In this document: in pieces, positions 10,786 to 18,871 of the stretch | Layout: each line of letters starts with the position of its first letter | Position numbering within the stretch: position 1 is the first letter of the stretch | Source: Desnuesiella massiliensis | GTDB lineage: Bacteria > Bacillota > Clostridia > Clostridiales > Clostridiaceae | Direction of reading: 5' to 3' | Assembly (NCBI RefSeq): GCF_001403615.1 | Contig: NZ_LN879451.1 | Coordinates: 1 to 64,000 of the forward strand | DNA: 64,000 nt | The notes under the pieces: generated by a model | Told to the model about the DNA's origin: nothing | Database searches by the model: none | What the model saw: only the letters and a program-made list of their open reading frames with translations | Program-made: the position numbers and the translations under genes

Positions 10786-10950
10786 TTATTTCTTAAAAAA
10801 TATTACTTCAGTAAAAGCAATTCCAAACGCCAATCCAAAAGCAATAGAGAAACTTCTTACTAAATCTATATTAATTGTTCTAAGAATTATCCCTACTTCA
10901 GGGCAAACTTTAGTTATCAATTCTAATTCATCTACTGTTTTAAATCCACT
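10786..10950 (-). pseudogene. Short start-less open frame (C-terminal fragment)
   Basis: Fifty-four codons (reading ...KTVDELELITKVCPEVG... and a hydrophobic end FGLAFGIAFTEVIFFKK) run open to a TAA at 10786-10788 but begin just after a TAG with no ATG, GTG or TTG placed behind a ribosome site. The composition looks protein-like with one membrane helix. It overlaps the end of the start-less frame at 10932-11279. I read it as the remains of a small membrane protein gene. Confidence 0.4.
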
Positions 10951-11279
10951 CTACATTTTTTAAACACCAACGCTATAGAAATAGCCGTAATTAAATTTAT
11001 TATACCTATAATAAACATAATAACATTGAAGTCTTTAGGAAGATTTATAGAAAAGGTCATATAAAATAAAGTGATTACAGATATTACAAAATAAAATTTC
11101 CAACAATCCTTTATCTTCTCTCTAGACTCCTTTAGCTCTCTTCTTTCATAAAGCTCATATATACCTTTGCTTATTATATACCTTTGCTTATTATATACAT
11201 TTAATATTTTTAGTTCATAGTATCTTCTATCAGCATTCTGAGAAAATTCAGAACAATATATTTGTTGCTCATCTATTTC
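10932..11279 (-). pseudogene. Start-less open frame with two membrane segments and a 17-bp tandem duplication
   Basis: Immediately after, and in frame with, the TAA of the upstream gene (11280-11282) 115 codons are open and protein-like (ADRRYYELKILNVYNK, then LYERRELKESREKIKD, then two hydrophobic helices). No start codon exists near its beginning; the first in-frame ATG is deep in the first helix. A perfect 17-bp tandem duplication (about 11160-11194, unit ATATACCTTTGCTTATT) lies within it and would shift the frame if one copy were removed. I interpret it as a decayed or recently mutated gene. No family is recognised. Confidence 0.45.
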
Positions 11280-12014
11280 TTACTCCATAAATTCTTTACC
11301 CGCATTTATAGCTGATTCACTAATAATATAGCAAAGTCTTACTCTTCCAAACCATTCTTCCGCTGCATTTACTTGTCTACTATATCCGTTTATATCTTCT
11401 TGATATTCTAAACCTTCCACAGATTTATAAGAAACCTCTAGCTTACCAATCCTTTTTACTATCATGGGCCATTCCGCATCAGTCATTTTATCCTTAGAAT
11501 AAAGAGATATTAATTCCGTACTTTTTCTTGAAAAGCCACAAGATCCGGCTGTTACGTCCGCCTCTTTCCCTAACTCTAAAGAGAATATTCTGTTTGTAAT
11601 TTTTTCTGTTTCTATCCACTGAATAGGATGAGTATTAAAGGCTCTCTCTGTTCTGCCAAAAATTAAATAATCATGCTTAGGTATTTCACTAACCATCTTC
11701 CTAAGCTCATAAGCATATCTGTTGCTCCAAGTAAGCAATCTGTCAAAATCGCAATAATGAAAATATTGCTCCTTATGTTCTAATCCAAATTTAATCACTT
11801 CTCTTCTAGCTTGTGCTGCACCATTTTTGGGAATAACTCTTATATTAAAACTGTTCTCTTCTAATATATTAACTAATTCCTTATTGGTTTCCTCGCTTAC
11901 TGTTATAAATAATTTGGTGTATATAGTATTTAAGGTGGGAGCAAGTTCTGTTATAAGATTAATATTTTTACCGCTAGGATCATGAGTTGCACAAAGTAAT
12001 GCTACATTAGTCAT
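11280..12014 (-). CDS. Glycosyltransferase-like protein, uncertain
   Basis: A 244-residue soluble protein. The N-terminus ALLCATHDPSG and the acidic HYCDFDRLLTW motif (about 86-96) after an alternating strand/helix pattern look like a GT-A nucleotide-sugar fold with a DxD-like DFD, but I cannot name the family. TAGSCGFSRKST and MTDAEWPM may line a donor site. Start ATG follows AGAGGTG. It has its own promoter (12065-12092). No other glycan genes are near, so the acceptor is unknown. Confidence 0.5.
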   Translation of the reverse strand: MTNVALLCATHDPSGKNINLITELAPTLNTIYTKLFITVSEETNKELVNILEENSFNIRVIPKNGAAQARREVIKFGLEHKEQYFHYCDFDRLLTWSNRYAYELRKMVSEIPKHDYLIFGRTERAFNTHPIQWIETEKITNRIFSLELGKEADVTAGSCGFSRKSTELISLYSKDKMTDAEWPMIVKRIGKLEVSYKSVEGLEYQEDINGYSRQVNAAEEWFGRVRLCYIISESAINAGKEFME

Positions 12015-12064
12015 TTGTTTTCACCTCTACATAAAATAGCTTAAATTCAATATCCTATATATAA

Positions 12065-12092
12065 ATTATACCATTATTTCTTATATTTACAA
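12065..12092 (-). promoter_or_regulatory. Promoter for the 11.3-12.0 kb gene
   Basis: TTGTAA (12087-12092), 16-base spacer, TATAAT (12065-12070) on the minus strand. The stretch AAGAAATAATGGTATAAT is nearly identical in the promoter at 15413-15441. Confidence 0.65.
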
Positions 12093-12114
12093 AATACACT
12101 TATAGCATAAACAA

Positions 12115-12148
12115 TAAAAGGATTATAGTCCAAAACTATAACCCCTTA
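12115..12148 (-). terminator. Terminator of the first GNAT gene
   Basis: Minus-strand GGGGTTATAG - TTTTGGA - CTATAATCCT with two G-U pairs, then TTTT, about 65 bases past the stop codon. Confidence 0.6.
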
Positions 12149-12211
12149 TAATTCAAAAATAAGTTTTAATTACTAATATTCATCTTATCTAAATCAATTA
12201 CTTGGCTACAT

Positions 12212-12676
12212 CTAAATATTCCAAACTTTTTTCATAGCAATAAACTCTTTATCCTCATTATTTACATGCAGCATAAATTCATCCACTTTCTCAAAACCTA
12301 ACTTTTCGTATACCCTTATTGCTCTTTCATTAAACTTAGCTACAAGTAATTCTATATTATCAAACTTATATTTTTCCTTTCCAAATTCTAAAATAGCTTT
12401 TACTATTTCAGTACCCATACCTTTTCCTGTTAAATCTGGTCTCATTTGAATTCCAAACATATATTGATTATCGTCATAATCAAAACTACAGTTTCCTATT
12501 AATTTATTTTCTTCATCATACATAACAAAAGCATATTCTTCTTTATGTATGTTCAGAGCCCATTGCTTTTTAGCTTCTGTTTTATCATTATTATAAAAGG
12601 AATATATGCCTTCATATCTCCAAGTAACAATAGACTGTCCATCTTCTTTTGTAGGTTTTCTAAATTCTATTCTCAT
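12212..12676 (-). CDS. GNAT family N-acetyltransferase
   Basis: An acetyl-CoA-dependent acetyltransferase of about 154 residues; the substrate cannot be told. The central acetyl-CoA loop is recognisable as MRPDLTGKGMGTEIVKAIL (Q/R-x-x-G-x-G/A form), followed by VAKFNERAIRVYEKLGFEKVD, the classic final helix and strand. The ATG at 12692-12694 would place the GGAGG inside the gene; the ATG at 12674-12676, nine to eleven bases after that GGAGG, is the likely start (protein begins MRIEFRKPT). It is single, with its own terminator. Confidence 0.85.
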   Translation of the reverse strand: MRIEFRKPTKEDGQSIVTWRYEGIYSFYNNDKTEAKKQWALNIHKEEYAFVMYDEENKLIGNCSFDYDDNQYMFGIQMRPDLTGKGMGTEIVKAILEFGKEKYKFDNIELLVAKFNERAIRVYEKLGFEKVDEFMLHVNNEDKEFIAMKKVWNI

Positions 12677-12826
12677 AATAAACTTTTCCTCCATACCATG
12701 TACTTACAAATACATTGTATCATCCTTATTTTCCTATTAAAACCTCATAAATGGTTACTAATAAAACTTGAGCAATGTATGAGATTATACTTTTGTATAC
12801 CAACATACTACTTTAAATTAAAAATA

Positions 12827-12876
12827 TAAAGATGTTTTATCATCAAAATAATATTTGATAACAAAACATCTTTTTT
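12827..12876. terminator. Long bidirectional hairpin terminator
   Basis: AAAGATGTTTTATCATCAAA and its near-perfect complement flank a short AT loop, with T-runs on both sides. It closes the gene ending at 12876 on the minus strand. Confidence 0.75.
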
Positions 12877-13157
12877 TAATATGAACGTAGTAACTTTTCT
12901 TTACTTATTATTCTTCTTATACTTTTTTCTGAAAGATAATATCTCCTAGTCAATTCAATAATAGTAATTCCATTAGTGTATTGGTCAAAAATTTCGGCAT
13001 TACGTTTCTTAAGACTACTTCTTGTGCCACTTTTTTCACCCCAAGATTTTTCATTTCCTAGTTTTCTTGGAATATATAAATACTCTCCGTCTACATACTC
13101 TTGAATCAACTTTATTATTTCTTCTGGTAACACATTCTGTGCTTTAATATATCCCAC
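12876..13157 (-). CDS. CD3324 family small helix-turn-helix protein
   Basis: A 93-residue protein that begins with MGYIKAQNVLPEEIIKLIQEYVDGEYLYIPRK, characteristic of the CD3324 family of clostridia. The C-terminal half (about 55-90) has a helix-turn-helix (NGITIIELTRRYYLSEKSIRRII) related to Mor-type DNA-binding domains. It probably binds DNA, but no target is known. The start codon is GTG (13155-13157) behind GGAGGG. Confidence 0.8.
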   Translation of the reverse strand: MGYIKAQNVLPEEIIKLIQEYVDGEYLYIPRKLGNEKSWGEKSGTRSSLKKRNAEIFDQYTNGITIIELTRRYYLSEKSIRRIISKEKLLRSY

Positions 13158-13189
13158 TGCTTTGCCCTCCTTATAAAATATAAAGATTA

Positions 13190-13265
13190 AGCAAAGACTA
13201 CTAACAATATATAATTGTTTAGCTCAAAACAAAGCATAGCTTATTTCTTTATAGCAGTCTTTGCT
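13190..13265. repeat. Imperfect 76-bp palindrome
   Basis: AGCAAAGACTACTA at 13190-13203 and TAGCAGTCTTTGCT at 13252-13265 are inverted, with partly complementary interior. The element sits upstream of the CD3324 gene. It looks like another miniature element or a hairpin in the leader; no second copy was found in the window. Confidence 0.4.
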
Positions 13266-13408
13266 ATGAGCATACAAATATTTTTATAGTATATTTTTCC
13301 ATACACCTACCTCCAACTAAATTAATTATGATAAATTCATATTCCTTCCCCATTCTAGCTAGTTAACATTTTACAAATGCCAAGCTCTATACTCTTTAAA
13401 AATACTGG

Positions 13409-14431
13409 CTACTTCAAGCATGTAAGCTTTTCTTTAAGAGTTCCAAAATCTATTTCAATATACGGAATTTCATTTACTATATTATATCTCATTCTTTCCA
13501 AAGCCTCTTTTTGTTTTGGCTCTATATTTTGATTGTCCCACATTTTTGTAAAAAACATATAGGAGCACATTCTCCTATATTCCAGAAATAATGGTATTTT
13601 TTCAATCCAATACTCCTCAATTATGTTCTCTTTTAAATACCCTTTTAAAAATGCTTCTATAAAATTCCACGCAAAATTCATGCGCTTTTGAGGCTCACTT
13701 ACTGGTATACATGCTATTGCATGATAAAATGCAATAACTATATCACAAATAAACCAATGATATAAGCAATCATCAAAATCAAAAACAGTTATAGAATTGT
13801 TATTAACAAAGAAATTATACTGATGAAAATCATAGTGTATTAAACCATAGGCGTCTGCATCCTTAGGCAATAAATTCATCTCATCTATAATTTTGTTCCA
13901 CTTATTAGCGATGCTCTCATCCTCTATAATATATTCATCTGTAAAGTAAATATCTTCATTCCACTGCTTCCTACTTACACATTTATTAAGCTTATATCCT
14001 TTAGATAAGGCATGCATTTGCCCCATGGTCTGACCCCATTTGTAAAATAATTTATCATTCCATTCTTCAGCATCATTTATTACAGGCATATGTCCAGCTG
14101 CCTTTTCAAAAACTGAAATTATGTAGCATGAATTGCTATCCTTTACAGCTTCAACTAATCTATTATTCACTGATGTAATAGCTTTAGATACACTAACCTT
14201 ATTTTTAGCTAGATAATTAATAAAATCTAATTCTGATTCATAATTTGCTAAATGTTCTATATCCTTCTCGGTAATTCTTAGGATAAAATACTCTCCTTTA
14301 TGTTGGAATTCATAAATTAAATTAGCTGAATTGCCTATTGGGCTAAAAGCACCTTTATCAATATCTAATTGATAAAGCTTTGATACCTGATCTAAGATCA
14401 TATTAATATTTTTAATCATACAATCTATCAT
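13409..14431 (-). CDS. APH-fold small-molecule kinase
   Basis: A phosphotransferase of the APH/choline kinase/homoserine kinase II superfamily (PF01636-like). The 340 residues contain YGLIHYDFHQYNFFVNNN (the HxDxxxxN catalytic loop, Asp in HYD) and VFDFDDCLYHWFICDI (metal-binding DFD). N-terminal strands with FILRITEKD probably bind ATP. The substrate is unknown: aminoglycosides, amino alcohols and homoserine are all possible, and no resistance should be inferred. The first ATG (14429-14431) lies almost on top of AAAGGA; the ATG four codons later is better spaced. Confidence 0.8.
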   Translation of the reverse strand: MIDCMIKNINMILDQVSKLYQLDIDKGAFSPIGNSANLIYEFQHKGEYFILRITEKDIEHLANYESELDFINYLAKNKVSVSKAITSVNNRLVEAVKDSNSCYIISVFEKAAGHMPVINDAEEWNDKLFYKWGQTMGQMHALSKGYKLNKCVSRKQWNEDIYFTDEYIIEDESIANKWNKIIDEMNLLPKDADAYGLIHYDFHQYNFFVNNNSITVFDFDDCLYHWFICDIVIAFYHAIACIPVSEPQKRMNFAWNFIEAFLKGYLKENIIEEYWIEKIPLFLEYRRMCSYMFFTKMWDNQNIEPKQKEALERMRYNIVNEIPYIEIDFGTLKEKLTCLK

Positions 14432-14503
14432 TCCTTTCGCAATTCTTAAGAATTTTAAATATCAAAAACTAATAATAGATGTCCTCAAAAATAAATTAAT
14501 CTT

Positions 14504-14749
14504 CTAATACTTATTTTCCTTTTTAACTTTATCATATCCATTGATTATCAATGCTGAGGATATTAATGATAGAAAATAAGAAGTAGTTCCATCTATAGTG
14601 GAAAAAATACTGCTAGATATAGCTAGTAAAAGAATTGACAGTCCGAAAACCTTCAATAAATAGATATTTTCTTTTTTCTTAAATAAATCGCTATGGGTAA
14701 AAAATGATATACCATCAGTTACATTTTTCTGATTTTTATCTTTATCCAA
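14504..14749 (-). CDS. Small two-helix membrane protein, unknown
   Basis: Eighty-one residues with a polar, Lys/Asp-rich N-terminus and two hydrophobic helices (about 33-50 and 54-70). No family recognised. The likely start is TTG (14747-14749) nine bases after GAGGG. It lies between the second GNAT gene and the APH-fold kinase gene, all on the minus strand, with gaps of 55-72 bases. Confidence 0.5.
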   Translation of the reverse strand: MDKDKNQKNVTDGISFFTHSDLFKKKENIYLLKVFGLSILLLAISSSIFSTIDGTTSYFLSLISSALIINGYDKVKKENKY

Positions 14750-14804
14750 AATCCCATCCCTCTCAATATCTTTTTATTAACTATTCATAAACATCCACTA
14801 TTAA

Positions 14805-15344
14805 TTACAATACATACTCTAGCTGACAATCACAAGGCTCATGTTCCGCAAGTCTTTTATTTATTTCTAGTGCATCCACGCAACCTATTCCTCTGTAAAA
14901 TTTCTGAGTTTCATCTGCGGAATGAGATGAAATATATAGCTTTTTTGCTCCCCACTGCTTTGCTTTATTAGCGCATATATTAAATAATTGCTTTCCTATG
15001 CCTATGCCTCTATATTCGTAGGAGGTATGTAATTGCATCAATTGAACATATTGTTTTTCATTGCCAAAAAAATCTCGTAGCACTGCTGCAAAGGCTATTA
15101 GCTTATCTCCGTCAAAGGCTGCAATAACTGCACCACCAGTATTTATGCAATGAGTAAAATCTTCAGAGATAATTTCATTTTTTAAATTTTCATCCCACTG
15201 TTCAGTAAATGGATTATCTTTTAATACATATTTTCCCTCTTCTTTTCTCCACACCTTGTTAACCTCTTGAAATCTATTAAATGTCTCCAGTAAACCAGGT
15301 CTTAAATCATACTTAGTTAATTCTTTTATTTCTATGCTCATCAA
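14805..15344 (-). CDS. GNAT family N-acetyltransferase
   Basis: A 179-residue acetyltransferase with the acetyl-CoA motif LHTSYEYRGIGIGKQLFNIC (about 112-131) and the final AKQWGAKKLYISSHSADETQKFYRGIGC. The C-terminal HEPCDCQLEYVL ending resembles GNATs found beside resistance-type genes, but the substrate is not known. The promoter at 15413-15441 lies about 70 bases upstream. Start ATG at 15342-15344 or the next codon. It shows no close relation to the other GNAT in the window. Confidence 0.82.
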   Translation of the reverse strand: MMSIEIKELTKYDLRPGLLETFNRFQEVNKVWRKEEGKYVLKDNPFTEQWDENLKNEIISEDFTHCINTGGAVIAAFDGDKLIAFAAVLRDFFGNEKQYVQLMQLHTSYEYRGIGIGKQLFNICANKAKQWGAKKLYISSHSADETQKFYRGIGCVDALEINKRLAEHEPCDCQLEYVL

Positions 15345-15412
15345 AAATCCATCTCACTTTCTATGTTAGACTCATGTAATTAAGTCAGCGAAAATAATAT
15401 ATAATTGATAAA

Positions 15413-15441
15413 ATTATACCATTATTTCTTAATACTTACAA
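15413..15441 (-). promoter_or_regulatory. Promoter for the second GNAT gene
   Basis: TTGTAA (15436-15441), 17-base spacer, TATAAT (15413-15418). About 30 bases including the spacer are nearly identical to the promoter at 12065-12092, 3.3 kb away. Confidence 0.65.
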
Positions 15442-15567
15442 AATACTTCTCTATAATATAAAACCAATAAAATAAGTGATTTTTGTATATATTCACCATT
15501 TTAATTATTGATGGATTATGGTAAATTTTAATTAATATTAAATATAGCAAAGCACATGGAGGGAAAA

Positions 15568-16275
15568 ATGACAAAAGCAAAAAGAGAATTTGGAGAAGGT
15601 CCTATCAACACTATAACAAATTACATATTATGTTTTTTGTTATCTAACTTTTATTTTCTATTGATGAATATACCATTAGTTTATATTACAATTGTACTTG
15701 TAGCTAATGGAAAAAATCCGCTGCCCTCAGGATTTAGTGTAATAGTTCTATTATGCTGCATTCCAATCGGGCCCGCAGTAACTGCCCTTTGTAGTACTAT
15801 GGGCAAACTTGTGAGGGAAAAAGACATTGTTGTTACTAAAACTTTCTTTAAGGCATATAAACAGAGTTTCTTGCAATCGGTTTTTTTATGGGCTCTTGAA
15901 TTAATTATCTTAGTATCTGCCTATGTCAACCTTAACTATTTCGTATCAAATATTATTTCAATATTTATATATGTAGTTATTATATATATAATTATTATTG
16001 GCCTTTATGCCTTTCCAATAGTATCAAGGTTTTATTTGAAATCAAAAGATGTATTAAAGCTTTCTATATATTATACTTTTAAAAAAATTAATATTACTAT
16101 TTTGAATGCAGCTACTATTGTTTTAGCAGGATTTATATCTTCTAAAATTTCAGTTTTTGCTTCTTTATTCATCATGAGTATAACCTGCTACATAATAATG
16201 TATAATTTACAAAAGGTATTGCCAGAAATAGAAGAAAAGATCCAATCAGACAATACAAAATTAAATTTATCTTAA
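15568..16275 (+). CDS. DUF624/YesL family membrane protein
   Basis: A plus-strand gene for about 235 residues with five or six membrane helices. The motif PAVTALCSTMGKLVREKD-x-TKTFFKAYKQSF (about 68-100) is typical of DUF624/YesL proteins, often found with carbohydrate ABC transporters; here no transporter is adjacent, so the role is open. An ATG exists at 15556, but its second and third codons are the GGAGGG that serves the ATG at 15568, so the shorter form is preferred. Confidence 0.78.
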   Translation: MTKAKREFGEGPINTITNYILCFLLSNFYFLLMNIPLVYITIVLVANGKNPLPSGFSVIVLLCCIPIGPAVTALCSTMGKLVREKDIVVTKTFFKAYKQSFLQSVFLWALELIILVSAYVNLNYFVSNIISIFIYVVIIYIIIIGLYAFPIVSRFYLKSKDVLKLSIYYTFKKINITILNAATIVLAGFISSKISVFASLFIMSITCYIIMYNLQKVLPEIEEKIQSDNTKLNLS

Positions 16276-16316
16276 AAGATAAGAGCCTATAGTATAAAAC
16301 TATAAGCTCTTATTAA
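16276..16316. terminator. Hairpin between convergent genes
   Basis: ATAAGAGC-ctATAGT and ACTAT-aaGCTCTTAT form a strong stem just after the YesL-like gene and before the convergent glyS stop. The T-run is poor in both directions, so termination efficiency is uncertain. Confidence 0.5.
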
Positions 16317-16346
16317 GCCATCTTCTACTGATTATCTTTCAGATGA

Positions 16347-17738
16347 CTAAAACTCCATCTTTTCTTTTATATAATTTTCAAGTTCATCTATGCTTAACCT
16401 TACTTGTTGCATAGAATCTCTATCCCTTAGAGTTACTGTGTTATTTTCTAAAGTATCAAAGTCTATAGTTATACAGAAAGGTGTTCCTATTTCATCTTGT
16501 CTTCTATATCTCTTTCCTATACTTCCTGCCTCATCATAATCTACATTGAAGTTCTTTCTTAATTTATCATAAACCTCTGTAGACTTCTCTGATAGTTTTT
16601 TGCTTAGTGGCAATATAGCTGCTTTAAATGGAGCTAAAGCTGGGTGAAGATGCATTACTGTTCTAACATCTCCTCCTTCTAATTCCTCTTCATCATAAGC
16701 ATCGCATAAGAAGGCTAAAGCTACTCTGTCTGCACCTAGAGATGGCTCAACACAGTATGGCACATATCTTTCATTAGTCATAGGATCTAGATAATTCATA
16801 TCTTCTCCTGAATGCTCTGCGTGTTTCTTTAGGTCATAGTCTGTTCTATCAGCTATTCCCCAAAGTTCTCCCCATCCAAATGGAAATAAGAATTCTATGT
16901 CAGAGGTTGCATTAGAGTAGAAGGATAATTCTTCTGGACTATGATCTCTCATTCTTAAATTGTTTTCCCTCATGCCTAGATTTAAAAGGAAGTTCCAGCA
17001 ATAGTCTTTCCAATATTTAAACCATTCTAAATCTGTACCTGGTTTACAAAAGAATTCAAGCTCCATTTGTTCAAACTCTCTTGTTCTGAAGGTAAAGTTT
17101 CCTGGAGTTATTTCATTCCTAAAGGATTTACCTACTTGAGCTATTCCAAAAGGTACCTTTTTTCTTGAGGTTCTTAATACGTTTTTAAAGTTAACAAATA
17201 TGCCTTGTGCTGTCTCTGGTCTTAGATATATTTCTGATTTAGCATCCTCTGTTACTCCTTGGAAGGTTTTAAACATCAGGTTAAACTTTCTTATATCTGT
17301 AAAGTTCTTTTTACCACACTTAGGACATTCTATGCCATTTTGCTCTATATAGTCCTTTAATTGTTCATTTGTCCAACCATCTGCAGATGCTACTTCTGCT
17401 CCATTTTCAGTCATGTGATCTTCTACAAGCTTATCTGCTCTAAATCTTGTTTTACAATCCTTACAGTCCATTAATGGATCTGAAAAGCCTCCTACGTGTC
17501 CTGAAGCTACCCAAACCTCAGTATTCATAAGAATAGCACAGTCTACACCTACATTATAAGGACTCTCTTGAACGAATTTTTTCCACCAAGCCTTTTTAAC
17601 ATTATTTTTAAATTCTACTCCTAATGGACCATAGTCCCAAGAGTTGGCAAGTCCTCCGTATATATCAGACCCTGGGAAAACAAAACCTCTATTCTTACAT
17701 AAAGCAACTACTTTATCCATGGTTTTTTCAAATGCCAT
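16347..17738 (-). CDS. glyS: Glycine--tRNA ligase, single-chain (alpha2) type
   Basis: Class II aminoacyl-tRNA synthetase that charges tRNA-Gly. The 463 residues correspond to the homodimeric bacterial/archaeal-eukaryal type, not GlyQ/GlyS. The motifs are WDYGPLGVEFKNN (motif 1 region, 34-46), two cysteine pairs that may bind zinc (Cys92/Cys95, Cys138/Cys141), motif 2 SFRNEITPGNFTFRTREFEQ (205-224) and motif 3 EPSLGADRVALAFL. The C-terminal anticodon-binding domain is present. Start ATG has GGAGG. Expression is governed by the T-box leader upstream. Confidence 0.97.
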   Translation of the reverse strand: MAFEKTMDKVVALCKNRGFVFPGSDIYGGLANSWDYGPLGVEFKNNVKKAWWKKFVQESPYNVGVDCAILMNTEVWVASGHVGGFSDPLMDCKDCKTRFRADKLVEDHMTENGAEVASADGWTNEQLKDYIEQNGIECPKCGKKNFTDIRKFNLMFKTFQGVTEDAKSEIYLRPETAQGIFVNFKNVLRTSRKKVPFGIAQVGKSFRNEITPGNFTFRTREFEQMELEFFCKPGTDLEWFKYWKDYCWNFLLNLGMRENNLRMRDHSPEELSFYSNATSDIEFLFPFGWGELWGIADRTDYDLKKHAEHSGEDMNYLDPMTNERYVPYCVEPSLGADRVALAFLCDAYDEEELEGGDVRTVMHLHPALAPFKAAILPLSKKLSEKSTEVYDKLRKNFNVDYDEAGSIGKRYRRQDEIGTPFCITIDFDTLENNTVTLRDRDSMQQVRLSIDELENYIKEKMEF

Positions 17739-17770
17739 AATTATTACCTCCTAAAATTATTTTTATAAAA

Positions 17771-18064
17771 TAAAAAAGCCTCTACCACTAAGGGACGAAA
17801 TTAATTCCGCGGTTCCACCCTTATTGGCACAAGCCCAACTTACTTATCATTGCATTCAAAAGCTCCCTTCATCTTATAGCCTAATGGTTCTCACCTAATA
17901 CTAATTTGCATTAAGTATAGAGTTACTTTTGCACGGCCCCCAGGTGTCCTGGGGAGGTAGTGCAACTCTATAGTAACTCTTTTAATGCAAATTAGTATAA
18001 CACCATCTCTCTAAAAAGCTTTTAAGATTACTCTTCTTTATCATCATGCTCATATTTAATTATA
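17771..18064 (-). promoter_or_regulatory. Glycine T-box riboswitch leader of glyS, interrupted by an inserted palindrome
   Basis: In transcript direction: Stem I base (GCAU and AUGC, 18046-18049 with 17852-17855, plus AAAG/CUUU and kink-turn-like GAUGAU/UGA), AGAGAG then the AUGGU/ACCAU distal helix, the conserved loop GGUGAGA (17890-17895 area), and the specifier region GAAGGGAG (17862-17870), which gives GGG or GGA, both glycine. Stem III (UUGG/CCAA) and the T-box GGGTGGAACCGCGG (17807-17820) follow, then a CCCTTA stem and a T-run terminator near 17773. Uncharged tRNA-Gly binding should favour read-through. A 99-bp element (17899-17997) splits the distal loop. Confidence 0.9.
17899..17997. 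mobile_element. 99-bp MITE-like palindrome inside the T-box Stem I loop
   Basis: Perfect 16-bp terminal inverted repeats (TACTAATTTGCATTAA at 17899-17914 and its complement at 17982-17997) flanked by TAA on both sides (17896-17898 and 17998-18000). The interior is also largely self-complementary and ends in CCCCAGG-TGT-CCTGGGG. Removing the element and one TAA restores AUGGUG-UUA-GGUGAGAACCAU, a standard T-box distal loop. It has no coding capacity; the mobilising transposase is not in the window. Confidence 0.85.
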
Positions 18065-18070
18065 CCTTAT

Positions 18071-18098
18071 ATTGTAACAAAATAAAGTCTAATGTCAA
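18071..18098 (-). promoter_or_regulatory. Promoter of the glyS T-box transcript
   Basis: TTGACA (18093-18098), 16-base spacer, TACAAT (18071-18076) on the minus strand, placing the transcript start near 18064. Confidence 0.75.
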
Positions 18099-18121
18099 TA
18101 GCTATTAAAAATTAGCTATTT

Positions 18122-18799
18122 TTATATCTCTTTCCTCCAAACAATAGAATACCTCCAAAAGAAATGTCTTCTTACCTTAGCTTCTGGCATAACTTTTTTA
18201 CATATAGTTTTTATATCTTTAAAGGTCATGTAAACATCGTTTTTGCTATGCTCCTCCCAAGCTTTCCTCTCTTCCTCACTAGGCCTTAGACTTCCATTTT
18301 TAAATAACATAAAAATTATATTTACAGGTGCAGCAACTAAAGATATTAAATAGTCTGTAATAGTCTTGCTCTCATATAAATCTAATACCATAAAAACTCC
18401 ATTGTCTTTTAACCCCTCTTTTGCTTTTATAAGCATTTCTCTAAAGGGCAAATGGTGCATAGTAGCTATGGATACAATACAATCATATTTGTTATTTTTA
18501 AAATCATGCTTAGTTATATCTTCTAATCTATAATCAATATTGTTAAAATCCTTAGAAATGGCCTTAGCTTTTTCAATCATTCCCTCAGAAAAATCCACCG
18601 CTATAACTTTTTTAAATTTTTTAGCCATTATCCTCGCAAATACTCCTTTTCCACAGCCTATTTCTAAAGCTTTTTCACGATTATTTGGCATATTTTTCAT
18701 AAGATATTTATGATAGTGGTTATTGTGCTCCCATTTTCGCTCCTCTATTTTAGATATTCTATCAAAATCTTTTATGATATCAATTTTATGCTGTTCCAT
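18122..18799 (-). CDS. Class I SAM-dependent methyltransferase
   Basis: A 225-residue methyltransferase. Motif I is ALEIGCGKGVFARIMAKKF (about 40-58), followed by KVIAVDFSEGMIEKAK (acidic residue binding the SAM ribose), YRLEDITKHDF and CIVSIATMHHLPF, all of the Methyltransf_11/25 type. A hydrophobic stretch (about 150-168) in the C-terminal half may cap the substrate pocket. The substrate is unknown (small molecule likely). Start ATG has AGGAG. It lies just upstream of the T-box promoter but reads towards it, so some read-through into glyS is conceivable. Confidence 0.85.
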   Translation of the reverse strand: MEQHKIDIIKDFDRISKIEERKWEHNNHYHKYLMKNMPNNREKALEIGCGKGVFARIMAKKFKKVIAVDFSEGMIEKAKAISKDFNNIDYRLEDITKHDFKNNKYDCIVSIATMHHLPFREMLIKAKEGLKDNGVFMVLDLYESKTITDYLISLVAAPVNIIFMLFKNGSLRPSEEERKAWEEHSKNDVYMTFKDIKTICKKVMPEAKVRRHFFWRYSIVWRKEI

Positions 18800-18871
18800 A
18801 AATCCTATCTCCTAAATAATAAAATATTACATATACATATACGTAGTTTAAATTTTAAAGGAGCTCATTTT

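Noticed and set aside
13409..14431. Aminoglycoside resistance gene
   Set aside because: Only the APH fold is visible; the family includes many metabolic kinases and nothing in the sequence indicates a drug substrate.
17840..17870. UGC read as the T-box specifier (cysteine)
   Set aside because: Pairing of CUUU and AUGC with the 5' side of Stem I places UGC in the basal helix, so the specifier is the GGG/GGA just before it, which fits glyS.
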